Assembly (NCBI GenBank): GCA_029939785.1
Contig: JAOZSG010000048.1
Span: 7,279 to 13,338 of the forward strand
Direction: 5' to 3'
DNA: 6,060 bases
From: Fidelibacterota bacterium
GTDB taxonomy: Bacteria; Fidelibacterota; UBA2242; JAFGTP01
Under the pieces are notes generated by a model, which saw only the letters and a program-made list of their open reading frames with translations, searched no databases and was not told the DNA's origin. The position numbers and the translations under genes are program-made. Below, piece after piece: positions 1 through 6,060 of this stretch. Every line of letters starts with the position of its first letter. The stretch's first letter is position 1.

Positions 1-17
1 GGAGGGGTTAGGGGAGG
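1..17. repeat. G-rich repeat-like tract at window edge
   Basis: This tract has 12 G and no C in 17 bases, with two GGGG runs separated by TTA and flanked by GG pairs. It stands out sharply from the AT-rich DNA after it. The core GGGGTTAGGGG resembles the G-rich intergenic repeats (often read on the other strand as CCCCTAACCCC) that are scattered through many bacterial genomes, so it may be the right end of such an element. The four G runs could also form a two-tier G-quadruplex on the + strand. The window cuts it off, so its full length and family cannot be seen. The alternative is the last codons of an upstream gene. Confidence 0.4.
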
Positions 18-73
18 TTCTTACAAATGCCAAAAATATTTAAAACATAAAATTAATTATTAATCAAAAAAAT

Positions 74-79
74 AGGTGA
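74..79 (+). promoter_or_regulatory. Ribosome binding site of ribH
   Basis: AGGTGA lies four bases before the ATG at 84, in an otherwise A-rich leader. It is a partial match to the Shine-Dalgarno consensus and supports the chosen start. No convincing Bacteroidetes-type promoter (TTTG spaced from TAnnTTTG) is visible in the 83 bases upstream, so the promoter probably lies outside the window. Confidence 0.5.
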
Positions 80-83
80 AAAA

Positions 84-548
84 ATGGTAAAAGTACATGA
101 AGGAATGTTAAATGCTGAAGGTATGAAAATCGCTATAATCTCAGCACGTTTCAACGATATGATTACAAAAGAACTAACACAAGGTTCTATCGACTGTTTA
201 AAAAGACATGGAGTGAAAGAAGGCGATATCCATCTTTATTGGGTACCCGGTGCATTTGAAATACCATCTACAGCAAGAAAAGTTGCCGAATCCGGAAAAT
301 TTGATGGTGTGATATGCATTGGAGCCGTGATACGTGGAGCAACTCCTCATTTTGACATGGTTGCAAATGAAGCTACAAAAGGCATTGCACAAGTAGGAAT
401 GAACTCTAATGTTCCTGTGATTTTTGGCGTTCTCACGACAGACAGTATCGAGCAGGCACTGGAAAGAGCCGGTACCAAAGCTGGGAACAAAGGCTGGGAT
501 GCTGCATTAAATGTTATTGAAATGGTGAATCTGAATAAAAATATTTAA
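84..548 (+). CDS. ribH: 6,7-dimethyl-8-ribityllumazine synthase (riboflavin synthase beta chain)
   Basis: RibH catalyses the penultimate step of riboflavin synthesis. It condenses 5-amino-6-ribitylamino-uracil with 3,4-dihydroxy-2-butanone 4-phosphate to give 6,7-dimethyl-8-ribityllumazine, in the cytoplasm, usually as a pentamer or 60-mer shell. At 154 residues it has the normal family length and is complete. Visible motifs are RFN at residues 22-24 (aromatic stacking on the substrate), PGAFEIP at 55-61, GAVIRG at 80-85, then HFD at 89-91 with the catalytic His89, FGVLTTD at 114-120, Arg128 (phosphate binding) and NKGWDAA at 135-141. The start is supported by AGGTGA just upstream and by the usual short lead before the first beta-strand. 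GC content (about 45% in two sampled lines) is clearly higher than in the two genes downstream, as expected for a conserved enzyme. No other rib gene is in the window, so it is not part of a compact rib operon here. No FMN riboswitch is seen in the visible leader. Confidence 0.97.
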   Translation: MVKVHEGMLNAEGMKIAIISARFNDMITKELTQGSIDCLKRHGVKEGDIHLYWVPGAFEIPSTARKVAESGKFDGVICIGAVIRGATPHFDMVANEATKGIAQVGMNSNVPVIFGVLTTDSIEQALERAGTKAGNKGWDAALNVIEMVNLNKNI

Positions 549-573
549 GTTTAAATTAATATGAAATAGTCCC

Positions 574-578
574 AAGGA
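574..578 (+). promoter_or_regulatory. Ribosome binding site of the porZ-like gene
   Basis: AAGGA lies six bases before the ATG at 585, which fits a standard Shine-Dalgarno site. The 36-base gap after ribH shows neither a hairpin terminator nor a recognisable promoter, so readthrough from ribH is plausible. A three-codon ATG-AAA-TAG at 561-569 sits upstream of this site and has no ribosome binding site of its own. Confidence 0.55.
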
Positions 579-584
579 ATTCTT

Positions 585-2951
585 ATGTCAAATAATTTAA
601 AACCTATTTTTATCACACTTCTATTTTTATTAATTGGATTCAAACCTGTTCAATCTCAATCAATTGTTGGAGAATGGGAGAATTATACTTCCATTCTTGA
701 TTTTCGTGATATAATACAAAATCAAAATTATATACTTGGAGCAACAAGCGGAGGTTTAGTCAAATTTGATCTGGATGAAAAAAAATTCAATATATATGGT
801 CTAAAAGATGGTTTAAGTAAAATTGATCTTAACAGTTTAAAAATTGACAAAAATGGAAAACTATGGATTTGTTCCGGAGCACCAGTTGGTGAAATAAATA
901 TATGGGACATTGAAAATGAAGAGGTTATCAAAGTATTTGATCAAAACGTCTGGGATGAAAACCTTACATCTTTTTCATCTATAGATTTTTACCAAAACAA
1001 AGCTTTTGCTGCTTGTCAATGGAATATGGATTGGGGAATTTTCGAGTTTGATTGTACAGATGAATATCATTATAAAGATTTCTATTTCAACTTTCCTGTT
1101 AATATTACTAATATTAATTCAGTAAAAATAATTAATGATTCGTTATGGTTGTGTACAAATTCAGGATTATTTGTCACTAACCCAGACAGGAATGACCTCA
1201 AAGCACCTGAAGCATGGAATCTTATCTCAGGAAGTCAGAGTAAAATTGTATCCGATATTATTGACTTTAATGGACAAATTATAACTAATTTAAATTCAAA
1301 ATTATATAGAATTCATAAGTTAAAATCAGACGAATACAACTCAACTTTTAATTTCGATATTTATAATCTGGCAACCTCTGATGAGTTGGGATTACTAATA
1401 GCCACAAATAAAGGTATTTTTTCGATTTTAGACAATACAATCAAAAATAATTTAAAAGGTAATTTTACAAATGTGATCTCAAATGATAATGGTTTTATTG
1501 GGATAAAATATAAGAAAGGATTATTTCATTTTGATGGACAAAATGAAAATAATTATATTCCAAACTCTATGTTATCCAATATCAATACAGCCCTTTGCAT
1601 TGACAACGAGAACAGACTAATAACAGCATCCAATGAAGGCTTTAGTACTTTAACATCCAATGGTTGGAAAAATATTGTTAAAGGAAATTTTGTTAATATT
1701 ACTTCTGATGTTAATAATAATTATAACTATTTCATCGCAGATACAATTGATTATAATGTATCATCACGAGTTTTTAGTTTATTACAAAGACATAATGGAG
1801 ATCTTTTAGCATCATTATATGGTTCTACAATTCAAAATGGCGAAAAGGGAGGAATATTAAAATTCAATCCTGATAATTTGGAAAATTATGAAACCTTTGA
1901 TACTACAAATGGAGCAATAGGTACTACTGATGGTTACTATCTTACTCCGGAAATAATGAAAATGGATTCTCATAACAATATCTGGATAGCAATACATGAA
2001 ACAATGAATAAAAGACCCATTTCAATACTAACAAAAGATAATGAATGGGAACATTTTTCAATTGATGAGTCAAATGGACATCTTTCAACAATTCCAACTA
2101 CAATCGCTTTTGATAATATGGGTAGAGTTTGGATTGGTGGTGAGACATCATCAGGTAGTATAATATCCAAAGGTGGTATCGCAGTATTGGATTACAATAA
2201 TACATTATCAGATAAAACTGATGATGAATGGTATTATATTTCCACTTCCGACGGCCTGGCTAACCCAAATGTATATTCACTGGTTTTTGATGATAATAAT
2301 ATTCTTTGGATAATGACATCTGAAGGAATTCAAAAAGCTGAAATTAGTGCAAATTTCCCAAATACTTATTTTTCACTAATTGATGACAAACCATTTTTTT
2401 CTAATCTATCTTTTTCAAAAGAGTGTGTAATAAAAGTTGATGGAAGAAATAATAAATGGATTACAACTGCTAATAGTGGCGGTGTAAAAGTTTATACTAA
2501 TGACGATACATGGTTAAATAATTATGTAGGTTTTACAACTGAAAACTCAGGACTTCTCAGCAATGATGTTTTGGATATTGTATTTTTTGAATCCGATGGT
2601 CGAGTTGTACTGTCGACGACAAAGGGAATTTCCGTTTATAAGTCACCTTATGCTAATACCGGTAAAAAATTTAAGGAATTAAAAATATTCCCTATGCCTT
2701 TTATAATACCTTCAAACCAACCTCTTGTAATTGATGGTTTACTTCCACAAAGTGAAGTTAAAATAATCACTTTGAATGGCAGTTTTGTAAAACATTTAAA
2801 TACAAAGAATGAAACTGTAAACGGTGTCCAGGCTTTTTGGGATGGTCGGGATAGTGATAATAATCTGGTAAGTAGTGGAGTTTATCTATGTATGGTCTTT
2901 AGTAAAAATGGTGAGAGTACTGTAGGAAAAATCGCTGTTATACATAAATAG
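585..2951 (+). CDS. porZ: PorZ-like T9SS surface protein: double beta-propeller with C-terminal sorting domain
   Basis: This is probably the T9SS component PorZ. In Porphyromonas gingivalis, PorZ sits on the cell surface with PorU, PorV and PorQ and supplies anionic LPS to the sortase PorU. The protein has a signal peptide (Lys6, hydrophobic residues 8-19, likely cleavage after VQS at 22-24). The following segment, with GEW at 29-31, a GGL blade motif at 56-58 and DGLS at 75-78, is typical of the PorZ N-terminal propeller. The rest is built of propeller repeats of the form GL-x-hydrophobic-D-x-x-x-LWI: LWI at 93-95 and similar strands near residues 466, 514, 573 and 623. The end, about 698-788, looks like a T9SS sorting domain of FlgD-like Ig fold, with IFPMPF at 701-706, WDG at 752-754, SGVYL at 764-768 and KIAVI at 782-786. 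At 788 residues it is about the length of known PorZ proteins. There is no kinase or DNA-binding part, so it is not a hybrid two-component sensor despite the Reg_prop-like blades. The alternative is another secreted propeller protein that is T9SS cargo. The exported, sorted propeller class is near certain; the PorZ name is less so. Confidence 0.7.
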   Translation: MSNNLKPIFITLLFLLIGFKPVQSQSIVGEWENYTSILDFRDIIQNQNYILGATSGGLVKFDLDEKKFNIYGLKDGLSKIDLNSLKIDKNGKLWICSGAPVGEINIWDIENEEVIKVFDQNVWDENLTSFSSIDFYQNKAFAACQWNMDWGIFEFDCTDEYHYKDFYFNFPVNITNINSVKIINDSLWLCTNSGLFVTNPDRNDLKAPEAWNLISGSQSKIVSDIIDFNGQIITNLNSKLYRIHKLKSDEYNSTFNFDIYNLATSDELGLLIATNKGIFSILDNTIKNNLKGNFTNVISNDNGFIGIKYKKGLFHFDGQNENNYIPNSMLSNINTALCIDNENRLITASNEGFSTLTSNGWKNIVKGNFVNITSDVNNNYNYFIADTIDYNVSSRVFSLLQRHNGDLLASLYGSTIQNGEKGGILKFNPDNLENYETFDTTNGAIGTTDGYYLTPEIMKMDSHNNIWIAIHETMNKRPISILTKDNEWEHFSIDESNGHLSTIPTTIAFDNMGRVWIGGETSSGSIISKGGIAVLDYNNTLSDKTDDEWYYISTSDGLANPNVYSLVFDDNNILWIMTSEGIQKAEISANFPNTYFSLIDDKPFFSNLSFSKECVIKVDGRNNKWITTANSGGVKVYTNDDTWLNNYVGFTTENSGLLSNDVLDIVFFESDGRVVLSTTKGISVYKSPYANTGKKFKELKIFPMPFIIPSNQPLVIDGLLPQSEVKIITLNGSFVKHLNTKNETVNGVQAFWDGRDSDNNLVSSGVYLCMVFSKNGESTVGKIAVIHK

Positions 2952-2967
2952 ATTATATTATAAAATA

Positions 2968-2982
2968 ATTGGTTAATCCAAT
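2968..2982. repeat. Short inverted repeat between the porZ-like and amidase-like genes
   Basis: ATTGG and CCAAT form a perfect 5-bp stem around the loop TTAAT in the 57-base gap. It could be a small regulatory palindrome or a weak hairpin. It is too short, and lacks the T run, to be called a terminator. In AT-rich DNA such a repeat can arise by chance. Confidence 0.25.
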
Positions 2983-2994
2983 CATAAAAACAAC

Positions 2995-3000
2995 AAAGGA
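2995..3000 (+). promoter_or_regulatory. Ribosome binding site of the amidase-like gene
   Basis: AAAGGA lies eight bases before the ATG at 3009, which is good spacing. It decides the start: a nearer ATG at 3002 is in another frame, only one base from this site, and stops after 14 codons at 3044-3046, whereas the frame from 3009 opens directly into a signal peptide. Confidence 0.55.
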
Positions 3001-3008
3001 AATGAATA

Positions 3009-5996
3009 ATGCGAAAAATATTTATACTGATTTTATTATTATTTAGCCAATGTTCTATTATTTCAATTAATAATACATCATCCAAAATATTACAACTTGA
3101 TAAAGATGCACAAAAGTTATACCCACGGGTAGAAAAATTTTTAAATTATTGTAAAACAAATCAATATCCTGTTGAAACTATCCCACAAGTTCAGATTGAA
3201 AATATAATTGTAAATAAAAAAGATCAAAATATAGATATACATTTTAATCGATTTTTCTCAAACATTCCATTTCGTTATAATAATGTAAATAAAATATATA
3301 AGGTTATGGAAAAGTTTTTAGGACGAAAATATAAAAATTATAATATAAATATATATACTTTAAACACTCCTATTGAACAATTAATACCAAATTTTTTCAG
3401 ATCGGACAAAAGTTGTTATGACTATTCCAGAATTTCCGGGAAAGAAAAAGACAGAATTCCTTTGGTAAGAAATATTAGCAATCCTACGATCCCGAGTAAA
3501 GGACTTTATAACAGAAATATTGCAATTGGATACAGTCATGGTTGGTATTACAACATTAATGCTGACAGATGGGAATGGCAAAGACCAAGATTATTTCAGA
3601 CTGTTGAAGATTTGTTACCTCTCTCCTACTCAATACAATATATAATCCCAATGTTAGAAAATGCCGGTGCAAATGTTTTTACACCACGTGAGAGAGATTG
3701 GCAGAAAAACGAAGTAATTGTTGATAATAACTACACTTCTCATGGGAAAATAATTAAGAACTCATCTAATCCTGAGAATAAATGGCAGGAATATAAAGAT
3801 GGCGGTTTTAGTAACATAAAGTCAATATATAATACAGGAGAAAATCCTTTTGCATCTGGGACAACTTTGGAAATATTATCAGATTCAATTGAATCTGCCA
3901 GAATTGAATATATTCCGGAAATTCCAGAAGATGGATTTTATGGTGTATATATTTCCTATGCAAAAAAAGACAGTAATATTACTGATGCACATTATACTGT
4001 TTCTCATTTGGGAGGAAAAACCGAATTCCTCATAAACCAGTCAATTGGTGGTAGTACATGGACATATCTGGGACGATTTAAGTTTAAAAAGGGAATGAAC
4101 TCTGAATTTGGTAAAGTAGTACTAACCAATAAAAGTCAAAATATTGGAATGTCAATAACATCGGATGCCATACGATTTGGTGGAGGTATGGGAAATATTG
4201 CAAGAAATGGCAATACCAGTAAACGAAGTAGATTTTTGGAAGGATCCAGGTATAATTTACAATATAATGGAATGCCTGATACTCTGGTTTATAGTTTATC
4301 TGAAAATAAAAATGATTATAAAGATGAATATAAAGGTAGAGGCGAATGGGTAAATTATCTAAAAGGTGCACCTTTTGGTCCAAATAGAGATAGAAATGTT
4401 GAGGGTTTACAAATTCCTATCGATTTATATTTATCTTTTCATACTGATGCTGGAATAAGACCAAAAGATGAAGTAGTTGGTACTTTAGCAATATATAGTA
4501 TTGAAGATTATGATTCTGCTCTAACATTTCCCGATGGTGTTTCCAGATTGGCAAACAGAGATATTGCAGATATTATCCAGACTGAACTTGTAGATGATAT
4601 TAGGAAAAAACATAATCCTGACTGGCAAAGACGAGCACTTTATAACAGGCAATATAGCGAGGCATTTACTCCAAATGTTCCAACTGTATTAATTGAACTT
4701 TTATCTCATCAAAATTTTACAGATATGCAATATGCACAAGATCCGGAATTTATGTTTGATACCGGTAGATCATTTTATAAAGGAATACTTAAATTTTTAT
4801 CAATTCAACATGAAACTGAGTATGTTGTGCAACCCTTGCCAGTTGACCATTTTTATGCAGTATTTAATGATTCAACCTGTATCAAATTATCCTGGCAGCC
4901 TGTTATAGACAAATTAGAAGTAACAGCGACTCCTGATCAATATATAGTCTATTCACGCAAGAACAATGGCGATTTTGATAATGGAGTATTAGTTGACAGC
5001 ACAGAATATATTTACAAAAATATTGAATATGGAATTATTTATAGTTTTAAAATAATTGCTGTAAATAAGGGTGGAAAGAGTTTTCCTTCTGAGATTTTAT
5101 CTGTTTGCAAAATATCTGATAAAGAACCTGTTTTGATAGTAAATGGTTTTGACAGAGTTTCCATTCCTGCAGTAATAAATAAAAATGGAATTAAAGGATT
5201 TTTCAACCAAAAAGATGAAGGAATCTCCTATTTGAGAAATTTTAATTATACAGGATTACAAATGAATTACAAACCGGATTCGCCCTGGGAAACTAACGAC
5301 AGACCAGGTTGGGGTGCAAGTTTTGGTACATATGAGACAAAAGTTATACCCGGAAATACATATGATTATCCAAAAATTCACGGAGAGGCAATTAAAAATG
5401 CCGGTTATTCATTTGTATCTTCAAGTGATGAAGTAATAATGGATAAAACTCTGGATATATCTGATTACCAAATAGTGGATCTAATTCTGGGAAAAGAAAA
5501 AGCATCAAAACCAAAGTTTAAAGCTTTTACACCCTATTTACGAAATGTTATCACAAGTTATTGCAATTCAGGTGGCCGACTAATGATCTCAGGCTCATAC
5601 ATTGGAACCGATCTATTTGACGATGAAAAAGATTCACTTGACATCAAGTTTGCCCATGAAATACTAAAAATGGAATTAGCCACGTCAAATGCTGTAAATT
5701 CCGGAGGTTTTTTTGTAACTGATCTAAATCTTGGATTAAAAAACAATGAATACAACTTTTATAATAATATTAATAATATTGTCTATAGTGCAGGTACTCC
5801 AGATGCGATTAATCCATACAACAAGGAAGCAGATACAATTTTAAGATATTCTGAAAATCATTTTAGTGCAGCAATTGGATACAGAAATAATTACAGTCTT
5901 GTATTACTAGGTTTTCCATTTGAGACTATTTGTACTATAGAAGATCAAAACTCTATAATGAAATCATTATTAAATTACCTTGAAAAGATCCCTTAA
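3009..5996 (+). CDS. Exported N-acetylmuramoyl-L-alanine amidase-like protein with golvesin/Xly-type insert, Fn3 and C-terminal Rossmann-like domain
   Basis: This is a 995-residue exported protein. It starts with a signal peptide (Arg2, Lys3, hydrophobic 4-13). Cys15 is preceded by FSQ, a poor lipobox, so a lipoprotein is unlikely but possible. Residues about 30-130 are an unassigned alpha/beta segment. An Amidase_3-like zinc hydrolase fold follows in two parts. Part one (about 170-230) has His176 in GYSHGW, Glu200 at the start of a long helix, and then the strand and turn NVFTPRERD (222-230). Part two (about 465-600) has His478 in LSFHTD and Glu563 in VLIELLSH. These four match the family's two His ligands, Glu ligand and catalytic Glu in order. 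Between the parts, about 285-395, lies a beta-sandwich like the golvesin/Xly carbohydrate-binding domain (GFYGVYISY, then a WTYLGRFKF strand at 351-359, then DAIRFGGG at 386-393). An Fn3-like domain covers about 611-703. The C-terminal part, 706-995, looks Rossmann or class I amidotransferase-like (VLIVNGFDR, GGRLMISGSY, LLGFPFE) without an obvious nucleophilic Cys. There is no T9SS sorting domain. Relatives are often labelled xanthan lyase in databases, which I think is misleading. The likely role is cleavage of peptidoglycan or another amide-linked envelope polymer; the substrate is unproven. Confidence 0.75.
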   Translation: MRKIFILILLLFSQCSIISINNTSSKILQLDKDAQKLYPRVEKFLNYCKTNQYPVETIPQVQIENIIVNKKDQNIDIHFNRFFSNIPFRYNNVNKIYKVMEKFLGRKYKNYNINIYTLNTPIEQLIPNFFRSDKSCYDYSRISGKEKDRIPLVRNISNPTIPSKGLYNRNIAIGYSHGWYYNINADRWEWQRPRLFQTVEDLLPLSYSIQYIIPMLENAGANVFTPRERDWQKNEVIVDNNYTSHGKIIKNSSNPENKWQEYKDGGFSNIKSIYNTGENPFASGTTLEILSDSIESARIEYIPEIPEDGFYGVYISYAKKDSNITDAHYTVSHLGGKTEFLINQSIGGSTWTYLGRFKFKKGMNSEFGKVVLTNKSQNIGMSITSDAIRFGGGMGNIARNGNTSKRSRFLEGSRYNLQYNGMPDTLVYSLSENKNDYKDEYKGRGEWVNYLKGAPFGPNRDRNVEGLQIPIDLYLSFHTDAGIRPKDEVVGTLAIYSIEDYDSALTFPDGVSRLANRDIADIIQTELVDDIRKKHNPDWQRRALYNRQYSEAFTPNVPTVLIELLSHQNFTDMQYAQDPEFMFDTGRSFYKGILKFLSIQHETEYVVQPLPVDHFYAVFNDSTCIKLSWQPVIDKLEVTATPDQYIVYSRKNNGDFDNGVLVDSTEYIYKNIEYGIIYSFKIIAVNKGGKSFPSEILSVCKISDKEPVLIVNGFDRVSIPAVINKNGIKGFFNQKDEGISYLRNFNYTGLQMNYKPDSPWETNDRPGWGASFGTYETKVIPGNTYDYPKIHGEAIKNAGYSFVSSSDEVIMDKTLDISDYQIVDLILGKEKASKPKFKAFTPYLRNVITSYCNSGGRLMISGSYIGTDLFDDEKDSLDIKFAHEILKMELATSNAVNSGGFFVTDLNLGLKNNEYNFYNNINNIVYSAGTPDAINPYNKEADTILRYSENHFSAAIGYRNNYSLVLLGFPFETICTIEDQNSIMKSLLNYLEKIP

Positions 5997-6011
5997 TTTA
6001 ATATTGACAAT

Positions 6012-6044
6012 AGGAATAAATTGCCTATATGGAAAATTATTCCT
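6012..6044 (+). terminator. Possible weak terminator or stem-loop after the amidase-like gene
   Basis: AGGAATAA at 6012-6019 and TTATTCCT at 6037-6044 are perfect reverse complements (8-bp stem, 17-base loop), starting 16 bases after the stop codon. The stem has only two G-C pairs and is followed by TACAAATTACTTCTTT, which is T-rich but not a clean T run. An alternative pairing of ATAGG (6010-6014) with CCTAT (6024-6028) competes with it. The position suggests transcript-end formation, but the strength is doubtful. Confidence 0.35.
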
Positions 6045-6060
6045 TACAAATTACTTCTTT

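Noticed and set aside
2..43. Possible 3' end of an upstream gene (frame 2 reads EGLGEVLTNAKNI then TAA at 41-43)
   Set aside because: Only 13 codons are visible and frame 1 is also open to 61-63. The G-rich repeat-like start makes a coding reading unsafe.
1..83. FMN riboswitch (RFN element) upstream of ribH
   Set aside because: The visible leader has no RFN-like conserved blocks. The G-rich tract does not match them and the rest is plain AT-rich sequence.
561..569. Three-codon ATG-AAA-TAG upstream of the porZ-like gene as a regulatory leader peptide
   Set aside because: It has no ribosome binding site and no attenuator-like structure around it; it is expected by chance in AT-rich DNA.
585..2951. 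Hybrid two-component sensor, suggested by Reg_prop-like propeller repeats
   Set aside because: There is no transmembrane helix after the propellers and no histidine kinase, receiver or HTH domain. The protein ends in a sorting-type domain instead.
3002..3046. 14-codon open frame starting at the ATG seven bases before the amidase-like start
   Set aside because: It is one base from the ribosome binding site, overlaps the signal-peptide codons in another frame and has no coding character.
4084..4383. 99-residue minus-strand open frame inside the amidase-like gene
   Set aside because: It is antisense to a well-supported domain, rich in Tyr, His, Phe and Leu as expected from reverse reading of AT-rich codons, and has no recognisable motif.
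3009..5996. Xanthan lyase as the product name
   Set aside because: There is no polysaccharide lyase (alpha/alpha toroid) domain. The resemblance is to the Xly-associated binding domain only, while the catalytic motifs fit an amidase-like zinc site.
6004..6031. Sigma70-like promoter (TTGACA then TATATG 16 bases later)
   Set aside because: Bacteroidetes promoters use a different consensus, the second hexamer is a poor match, and the site overlaps the inverted repeat after the last gene. No downstream gene is visible to support it.

Overview
The window reads as an ordinary chromosomal stretch from an AT-rich member of the Bacteroidota (Bacteroidetes). The main evidence is the second gene. It encodes a secreted double beta-propeller protein with a C-terminal type IX secretion (T9SS) sorting domain and most resembles PorZ, a T9SS component confined to that phylum. 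The third gene has a domain set (amidase-like fold, golvesin/Xly carbohydrate-binding-like insert, Fn3) that is also common in Bacteroidetes. I cannot name a genus.

Layout: three genes, all on the + strand. Positions 1-83 hold a G-rich tract at the window edge followed by an AT-rich leader. Positions 84-548 are ribH, a complete lumazine synthase of the riboflavin pathway. After a 36-base gap, 585-2951 encodes the PorZ-like protein. After a 57-base gap, 3009-5996 encodes a 995-residue exported protein. It looks like a zinc N-acetylmuramoyl-L-alanine amidase relative whose catalytic fold is interrupted by a golvesin/Xly-type beta-sandwich, followed by an Fn3 domain and a Rossmann-like C-terminal domain. 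Positions 5997-6060 hold an inverted repeat that may be a weak terminator. There are no RNA genes, CRISPR arrays, insertion sequences or phage genes, and nothing is encoded on the minus strand that I believe.

How the genes relate: ribH is cytoplasmic metabolism and probably only a neighbour. The two following genes both encode exported proteins, are close together and share low GC and AT-rich codon use. They may be co-expressed envelope functions: PorZ in the cell-surface attachment complex that handles T9SS cargo, and the amidase-like protein in peptidoglycan or surface-glycan processing. Any functional link between these two is inference from adjacency.

I found no clearly undescribed system. 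The most interesting points are the nested-domain architecture and altered metal-site motifs of the amidase-like protein, its pairing with a PorZ-like gene, and the G-rich repeat-like tract at the left edge.
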